DNA of 8,824 nt from UBA2277 sp035477615 (GTDB taxonomy: Bacteria; Patescibacteriota; Microgenomatia; UBA1400; MFAQ01), in assembly GCA_035477615.1 (NCBI GenBank), contig DATIKJ010000018.1, positions 1-8,824 on the forward strand, read 5' to 3'. Positions 5,275 to 8,824 of the stretch are shown piece by piece (the first letter of the stretch is position 1; every line of letters starts with the position of its first letter). The notes below the pieces were generated by a model, which saw nothing but the letters and a program-made list of their open reading frames with translations, had not been told where the DNA came from and made no database searches. Position numbers and translations under genes: made by a program.

Positions 5275-6006
5275 TTAAATTTTCTCAAATTTATCGTACC
5301 CAGTACTACTATCACTACCCGGAAAACCTGAAGCATAACCATACCCCTCTTCCTTGGTCATGATACCTTCCTGAACGAGCCACCAAGCGGGCATGGCTTG
5401 AATCTCGATCACCATCGGCGGCCATTCCGTGTCTCTTTCAAAAGTGGTTCGACCCACTTCGTCTCGATCCAAACGATCACCCATACCTGTTCCTACTCCG
5501 GGTGCGGGCTTTGCTGAAGACAGGCTAAACATTTTTGCTCCACCATCCCTGGAAGAAGACTTTACTTCTCCACGAAAAACAGGAAAATGAGAAATAAAGG
5601 CGTTTTTCTCACGATATGCAGCAATGGCGATCACTCCAAGATTATCAACCTTACCAGTCGCCTGTTTGGCCACAGTTTCGACATCAAACTCAGTAAATAC
5701 AAACGGCCTGGTGTGGAAATCATCCATTCGCCAACCCTTCACTATGTAACTGCTAAAACCATGAACCACCATCCCTCTACATTTTTCCATATCAGCAACC
5801 TCATCTTTGAGGGTGTTACGACCATCAATCGCCGTCAGGATCTCCAAGCGACTTGGAGAATCATTACGCACCTCAATCTGATACTCCATCAAATCATTTG
5901 CTTCAACAAAATATCGACCACTGTGAACATATATAGCCATACAGCCACCATTCGCATCCAACAACGACACACTGATCCAAGATTTCTGAACTGAAATAAT
6001 TTTCAA
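5275..6006 (-). CDS. Uncharacterised beta-rich conserved protein (YxIxVRN...DGRN...GW family)
   Basis: This 243-residue protein has no known function. From memory it resembles an uncharacterised, widely spread bacterial family marked by a Y-x-I-x-[IVL]-R-N strand, a DGxN turn, a GW strand and a later GTGxG...F-[ED]-R block. Here these are EYQIEVRNDSPSRLEILTAI (residues 41-60), DGRNTL (61-66), YIVKGWRMDDFHTRPFVFTE (87-106), GVIAIAAYRE (124-133) and GTGMGDRLDR...TTFERDTEWPPMVIEIQ (173-206). No signal peptide or membrane segment is evident. The start is TTG at 6006, fixed by AAAGGAGAGC ending 5-6 nt upstream. It has its own strong promoter and terminator, and lies between comM and yraN, which usually adjoin; I infer an inserted unit. 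The family link is moderately sure and should be tested by profile search. Confidence 0.8.
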   Translation of the reverse strand: MKIISVQKSWISVSLLDANGGCMAIYVHSGRYFVEANDLMEYQIEVRNDSPSRLEILTAIDGRNTLKDEVADMEKCRGMVVHGFSSYIVKGWRMDDFHTRPFVFTEFDVETVAKQATGKVDNLGVIAIAAYREKNAFISHFPVFRGEVKSSSRDGGAKMFSLSSAKPAPGVGTGMGDRLDRDEVGRTTFERDTEWPPMVIEIQAMPAWWLVQEGIMTKEEGYGYASGFPGSDSSTGYDKFEKI

Positions 6007-6012
6007 AATAGC

Positions 6013-6018
6013 TCTCCT
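6013..6018 (-). promoter_or_regulatory. Shine-Dalgarno site that fixes a TTG start
   Basis: AGGAGA (within AAAGGAGAGC) lies 6 nt before TTG at 6006. No ATG is at a suitable distance, so the TTG is the likely start codon. Confidence 0.8.
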
Positions 6019-6064
6019 TTTGGCTCTCGCCTAATCAAGTTATGAATGTACCAACTTCGTCGCT

Positions 6065-6093
6065 ATTCTACCTTTATATGGGATATACGTCAA
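6065..6093 (-). promoter_or_regulatory. Sigma70-type promoter of the 244-aa gene
   Basis: TTGACG (6093-6088), a 17-bp spacer, and TAGAAT (6070-6065) read on the minus strand. The predicted start near 6058 gives a leader of about 52 nt. The promoter begins just 12 bp after the comM stop codon. Confidence 0.8.
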
Positions 6094-6104
6094 GCCTAAC
6101 CAAA

Positions 6105-7625
6105 CTAAAAAACCCTTTCTCTGTATTGAAGTGCCTCGGCCAAATGCACCGACAAAATGTCTGCACTGCCTTCTAGATCTGCCACTGTTCTGGCTACTTT
6201 CAGCACTCGAAAAAATGCTCTCGCCGACAAATCAAACTTTTCCATTGATAATCTCAAAATTCTTACTCCGCCTACATCCAAACGGCAAAACTCCTTTACC
6301 AGTTTGTTTTTCATCTGGGCATTACAAAAAATCCCAGTATTTACCAATCTTTCACTTTGCATTTTCCTGGCTTTCATCACCCTTTCTCGAATAACAAATG
6401 AGCTTTCGCCTTTTTCTACCGACCCAATAATCTTCTCTGCATCTACCGCTGGCACATTAATATGCAAATCAATCCGATCCAAAATTGGCCCGCTTATCCT
6501 TCTTTTATACCTCTCGATATCTCTCACCGTACACTTACACTCGTGTGTTGGGTGCCCCAAAAATCCGCAAGGGCAAGGATTCACTGCCGCTACCAGCTGA
6601 AATGCTGCTGGATATGTCACTCTACTCATTGCTCTCGCTATTTCCACTTTTCCATCTTCCATCGGCTGTCGCATCGCTTCCAATACACCTCTCGGAAACT
6701 CCGCCATCTCGTCCAAAAACAACACTCCCAGATGTGCCAAACTCACTTCACCTGGAACTGGATGACTGCCGCCCCCAATTAAGCCCGCTAGACTAGTCGA
6801 GTGATGCGGGGACCTGAAAGGTCTTCGTCGAACCACCGCTTCTCCTGGCTGCATTAGACCCGCAGAAGAATAGATTCGCGTTACCTCCATTGTTTCTTCC
6901 TCAGTTAGTGTCGGCATTACACCAGGCAACGCCCGTGAAAGCATTGTTTTTCCCGACCCCGGTGGACCAGACATCAAGATATTGTGTCCCCCAGCCGCCG
7001 CAATCATCAGTGCCCTCTTCGCTGTCTCTTGCCCCACAATCTCCGCCATATCAAAGTCAGGTGACGCTGTTTCTACCAAACTTTTTATCATGATTGTTTT
7101 TAGGGATTTAATTATTTTTATCTCTCTCAAGTGTTCCACCAAGTCTTTCAAACCCCTTACTGGCACTACTTCCACCCCTGCCACAACAGCCGCTTCATTT
7201 GCCGACTCTATCGGCACAAATATTTTTTTAAAACCCACTCTTTTGGCAAAAATTGCGAGCAACAAAGCTCCTTTGGTATGTCGCAAACTCCCGTCCAAAG
7301 ACAACTCACCAAAAAATATTCCCAACTCTTTCATCGCAACATCACCATTGGCTGCCAAAATCCCTATGGCAATCGGCAAATCATAAGCCGAACCTTCTTT
7401 GGGCAAGTCCGCAGGCGCCAAATTAACCGTGATTTTCTTCTGCGGAAAAGCAAAACCGCAGTTTACCAAGGCTGTCCTTACCCGCTCTCTAGCCTCACCC
7501 ACTGCTTTATCCGGTAAACCAACTATATTAAATCCGGGGAATCCTTTCTCGGCCACATCCACCTCCACATCTACTGGGAAACTCTGAAGACCCACACAGG
7601 CAACGCTTTTTATGCAGGCAAGCAT
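6105..7625 (-). CDS. comM: ComM/YifB-family Mg-chelatase-like AAA+ protein
   Basis: ComM-type proteins are hexameric AAA+ motors reported to drive branch migration when incoming single-stranded DNA is integrated during natural transformation; this function is known from the family, not shown here. The 506 residues are full length. Seen: N-terminal Lon-protease-like fold region (FPVDVEVDVAEKGFPGFNIVGLPDKAV, 16-42; VNLAPADLPKEGSAYDLPIA, 67-86), Walker A GPPGSGKT (220-227), FRSPHHSTSLAGLIGGG (270-286), Walker B VLFLDE (301-306), PMEDGKVEIAR (321-331), a Cys cluster NPCPCGFLGHPTHECKC (C351, C353, C363, C365), arginine-finger region GPILDRIDLHI (379-389), and sensor-2 LSARAFFRVLKVARTVADL (466-484). 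I chose ATG 7625, giving MLACIKSV, over an upstream in-frame start at 7667 that abuts a terminator. TATACT sits 6 nt before this ATG. It follows dprA on the same strand with two small genes between. Confidence 0.97.
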   Translation of the reverse strand: MLACIKSVACVGLQSFPVDVEVDVAEKGFPGFNIVGLPDKAVGEARERVRTALVNCGFAFPQKKITVNLAPADLPKEGSAYDLPIAIGILAANGDVAMKELGIFFGELSLDGSLRHTKGALLLAIFAKRVGFKKIFVPIESANEAAVVAGVEVVPVRGLKDLVEHLREIKIIKSLKTIMIKSLVETASPDFDMAEIVGQETAKRALMIAAAGGHNILMSGPPGSGKTMLSRALPGVMPTLTEEETMEVTRIYSSAGLMQPGEAVVRRRPFRSPHHSTSLAGLIGGGSHPVPGEVSLAHLGVLFLDEMAEFPRGVLEAMRQPMEDGKVEIARAMSRVTYPAAFQLVAAVNPCPCGFLGHPTHECKCTVRDIERYKRRISGPILDRIDLHINVPAVDAEKIIGSVEKGESSFVIRERVMKARKMQSERLVNTGIFCNAQMKNKLVKEFCRLDVGGVRILRLSMEKFDLSARAFFRVLKVARTVADLEGSADILSVHLAEALQYRERVF

Positions 7626-7631
7626 AACTTC

Positions 7632-7637
7632 AGTATA
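7632..7637 (-). promoter_or_regulatory. candidate -10 box for comM
   Basis: TATACT reads on the minus strand, 6 nt (GAAGTT) before the comM ATG. No -35 consensus or strong Shine-Dalgarno is visible. The terminator at 7668-7699 just upstream means comM should have its own promoter. Confidence 0.45.
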
Positions 7638-7667
7638 TTCCCTATAAATCCAAAATTGTTTCTTCAC

Positions 7668-7699
7668 AAAAAAAAAGGCCTACTAATTAAAGTAGGCCT
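7668..7699 (-). terminator. Intrinsic terminator of the 82-aa gene
   Basis: On the minus strand a perfect 9-bp stem AGGCCTACT/AGTAGGCCT with a 6-nt loop runs straight into nine T. It lies 36 nt after the stop of the 82-aa gene and just upstream of comM. Confidence 0.93.
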
Positions 7700-7735
7700 C
7701 GGTAAAAACATTTCTCTCTCCTTTGAATAAAAACC

Positions 7736-7984
7736 TTATAGACGAATACCGATCTGATATCCGCGCATTTGCGCAAAATGATCGATATCCGCCAACAGTT
7801 TCTTGTTCCTTGGATCAGGCAAGTCTAGTACTTTATTTGTCAAACCTACCAGACGTGCCTTACCCCAGCAAATGCACTGGGTCCAGTCTTCTTGACCCAA
7901 TAAAGGGTCATTTAGAACTTCTTCAACTTCTTTCTGAATTTTTTCAAATGATACTTCCCCATTAATTGCACCTGTATTGTTCAT
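7736..7984 (-). CDS. Small soluble protein of unknown function (82 aa)
   Basis: I do not recognise this family. The 82 residues look soluble: an acidic helix-like start (FEKIQKEVEEVLNDPLL, 13-29), a C37-I-C39-W segment that could bind metal or form a disulphide (QEDWTQCICWGKARLVGLTNKVLDL, 31-55), then PDPRNKKLLADIDHFAQMRGYQIGIRL. Coding is supported by an excellent ribosome binding site (GGAGG, 4 nt before ATG), a consensus-like promoter and a perfect terminator. It forms a single-gene unit between the 70-aa gene and comM and shares a nearly identical promoter with the 70-aa gene, so the two are probably expressed together. A role near competence genes is guilt by position only. Confidence 0.8.
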   Translation of the reverse strand: MNNTGAINGEVSFEKIQKEVEEVLNDPLLGQEDWTQCICWGKARLVGLTNKVLDLPDPRNKKLLADIDHFAQMRGYQIGIRL

Positions 7985-7988
7985 ATTT

Positions 7989-7993
7989 CCTCC
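7989..7993 (-). promoter_or_regulatory. Shine-Dalgarno site of the 82-aa gene
   Basis: GGAGG lies 4 nt before the ATG; the 12 bases GGAGGAAATATG are identical in the 70-aa gene at 8343-8354. This is a tight but strong site. Confidence 0.8.
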
Positions 7994-8024
7994 ATGAAAT
8001 ATGCTGTCAAACCGCTAATTATGA

Positions 8025-8088
8025 ATTTCAATTTACAGCTCGAAGCATACCACGAATATACCTAAATGTCAAGTTATAGGTCTATTTA
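8025..8088 (-). repeat. 64-bp direct repeat, copy 1, carrying the promoter of the 82-aa gene
   Basis: Identical to 8400-8463 except one base (8063 versus 8438); similarity goes on about 4 bp further (GGC) past a 1-bp indel. On the minus strand it contains TTGACA (8072-8067), a 17-bp spacer and TATGCT (8049-8044). The predicted start near 8037 gives a leader of about 52 nt. The two copies are in the same orientation, 375 bp apart. Confidence 0.93.
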
Positions 8089-8092
8089 AGCC

Positions 8093-8122
8093 AAAAAATA
8101 GGCCCCGTTGAAAAACGGGGCC
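8093..8122 (-). terminator. Intrinsic terminator of the 70-aa gene
   Basis: On the minus strand a perfect 9-bp stem GGCCCCGTT/AACGGGGCC with loop TTTC is followed by TATTTTTT. It lies 10 nt after the stop codon and just before the promoter of the 82-aa gene. Confidence 0.93.
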
Positions 8123-8132
8123 AATTCATAAA

Positions 8133-8345
8133 CTAAAAGATCATGCGTTCGTAGACGATGTCTCCCCACATGCCGAAAAATGTCCGTTGCATGTAAGCAT
8201 CGTCTTCAGAAGGCTCGGTTTCCTTACCTTCACTGGAAATATCATCGGTTTTCGTGAAGGCAACTGCCACAGCAAACAGCAAGTTTGCCAACACGTAAAG
8301 CACAAACAGAGCAATCAAAACACCTAGCGCAATTAGAAACCACAT
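8133..8345 (-). CDS. Small single-pass membrane protein (70 aa)
   Basis: No family recognised. Residues 2-30 form one long hydrophobic segment (FLIALGVLIALFVLYVLANLL and on), probably a signal anchor. The tail is polar and acidic (TDDISSEGKETEPSEDDA, 33-50) and ends in an aromatic segment (RTFFGMWGDIVYERMIF, 54-70). With no positive charges before the membrane segment, topology is uncertain. I chose the ATG at 8345 because AAAGGAGG ends 4 nt upstream; an in-frame TTG at 8363 would place this site inside the coding region. It has its own promoter (copy 2 of the repeat), a leader of about 67 nt with a small hairpin, and a perfect terminator. It follows dprA by 114 bp. Function unknown. Confidence 0.8.
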   Translation of the reverse strand: MWFLIALGVLIALFVLYVLANLLFAVAVAFTKTDDISSEGKETEPSEDDAYMQRTFFGMWGDIVYERMIF

Positions 8346-8349
8346 ATTT

Positions 8350-8357
8350 CCTCCTTT
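8350..8357 (-). promoter_or_regulatory. Shine-Dalgarno site that fixes the 70-aa gene start
   Basis: AAAGGAGG, 4 nt before ATG 8345. It supports that ATG over the upstream in-frame TTG at 8363. Confidence 0.85.
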
Positions 8358-8376
8358 ATCCAATTAAGACATCCAA

Positions 8377-8395
8377 ACCTCAAAGAAACTGAGGT
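8377..8395 (-). other. Small hairpin in the leader of the 70-aa gene
   Basis: ACCTCA and TGAGGT pair over 6 bp around a 7-nt loop, between the promoter repeat and the ribosome binding site. The leader of the 82-aa gene does not have it. It may stabilise the mRNA; no riboswitch class is recognised. Confidence 0.5.
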
Positions 8396-8399
8396 ATAT

Positions 8400-8463
8400 A
8401 TTTCAATTTACAGCTCGAAGCATACCACGAATATACCAAAATGTCAAGTTATAGGTCTATTTA
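8400..8463 (-). repeat. 64-bp direct repeat, copy 2, carrying the promoter of the 70-aa gene
   Basis: The minus strand holds TTGACA (8447-8442), 17 bp, TATGCT (8424-8419), start near 8412. The upstream end of this copy overlaps the last codons and the TAG stop of dprA. The other copy also keeps a GGCT-TAAATAG trace like the dprA end (GGCTAAATAG), which suggests that the copy at dprA is the older one. Confidence 0.93.
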
Positions 8464-8824
8464 GCCACGAAATACTTACACGTCTTCTCCTCTATCAACC
8501 CATCCAGTTGTAGGCTCAAAATCTCTTCCATTACCCTCTCCACAGGCACCTTCAAAACTCTAACCAGCTCATCCACACTCTTCTCCCCACTCTCCAGTGC
8601 CAGCAAAATAGGGTTCTTTGATAGCATTGGTTCAAACCCCATTTCCAGCTGACCAGGCACCAAACCCATCACCTGTAACACGTCTTGTGCACTCGTGACC
8701 ATCGCAGCCTTCCCATTCTTAATCAGATTATTTGTCCCTTCGGCCACCTTGCTCGTCACCAATCCTGGTACAGCCATCAAAGGCTTCTGAAATGAGTTCG
8801 CCAACCTGGCCGTAATTAAGCTCC
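8457..8824 (-). CDS. dprA: DprA/Smf DNA-processing protein, C-terminal part (5' end outside window)
   Basis: DprA binds incoming single-stranded DNA during natural transformation and loads RecA. The 121 residues seen begin inside the Rossmann-type domain with SLITARLANSFQKPLMAVPGLVTSKVAEGTNNLIKNGKA, matching the family's SLITA...R...AVPG...GTN-LI-GA pattern, then the VTSAQDVLQVMGL helix. The C-terminus (about 77-121, ESGEKSVDELVRVLKVPVERVMEEILSLQLDGLIEEKTCKYFVAK) is the winged-helix domain often found at the end of DprA. Reading is open to the window edge. It heads the dprA-(70 aa)-(82 aa)-comM-(244 aa)-yraN run on the minus strand. No terminator lies between its stop and the next promoter; its stop codon is inside the promoter repeat. 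Confidence 0.96.
   Translation of the reverse strand, partial: SLITARLANSFQKPLMAVPGLVTSKVAEGTNNLIKNGKAAMVTSAQDVLQVMGLVPGQLEMGFEPMLSKNPILLALESGEKSVDELVRVLKVPVERVMEEILSLQLDGLIEEKTCKYFVAK

Noticed and set aside
6157..7386. Several plus-strand frames of 100-147 aa
   Set aside because: All are opposite comM, whose motifs are unmistakable; no promoter or ribosome site supports them.
7626..7667. Extended N-terminus of ComM from 7667
   Set aside because: The extra 14 residues are not seen in the family, and they begin at the T-run end of the preceding terminator.
7982..8466. Insertion sequence bounded by the 64-bp repeats
   Set aside because: No transposase or terminal inverted repeats lie between the copies; only the 70-aa gene and its terminator do. 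Promoter duplication fits better.

Overview
The window looks like a piece of a chromosome from a small-genome Candidate Phyla Radiation (Patescibacteria) bacterium, probably Microgenomates-like. This rests on overall character (compact layout, a PEGA/beta-propeller membrane protein beside mreB, a DUF4143-type ATPase, very short leaders, one tRNA lacking an encoded CCA), not on a marker phylogeny. All genes read with the standard bacterial code; I saw no sign of UGA recoding.

Left part (1-2473): mreB (minus strand, 3' end cut by the window edge) is divergent from a PEGA-domain membrane-anchored beta-propeller protein (plus strand), followed by tRNA-Arg(CCT). Next comes a 171-bp gap (2474-2645) with two strong hairpins and a perfect 48-bp internal copy of tRNA-Arg.

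Middle (2646-4803): on the minus strand lie ndk, tRNA-Pro(CGG) and a small zinc-binding-type protein that closely follows the tRNA. Upstream of ndk is an AAA ATPase with a DUF4143-like C-terminus. Its promoter overlaps an inverted repeat plus a direct-repeat copy of the same 16-bp word, and the predicted transcription start falls on the ATG.

Right part (4846-8824): the conserved DNA-processing set dprA (5' end outside the window), comM/yifB and yraN, all on the minus strand. Three small accessory genes sit inside this set: a 244-aa protein between comM and yraN, and an 82-aa and a 70-aa protein between dprA and comM. Each of the three is a self-contained transcription unit with a near-consensus sigma70 promoter (17-bp spacer), a leader of about 50-70 nt, a Shine-Dalgarno sequence and an intrinsic terminator. 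The promoters of the 82-aa and 70-aa genes are a 64-bp direct repeat with one mismatch.

Two expression styles therefore appear. Housekeeping genes (comM, yraN, ndk, PEGA gene, ATPase) have a -10-like hexamer only 6-7 nt before the start codon and no clear Shine-Dalgarno, as expected for leaderless mRNAs. The accessory genes have strong promoters, leaders with ribosome binding sites, and terminators. The most interesting items are the three inserted units with their duplicated promoter, the ATPase operator, and the tRNA-Arg fragment with its hairpins.
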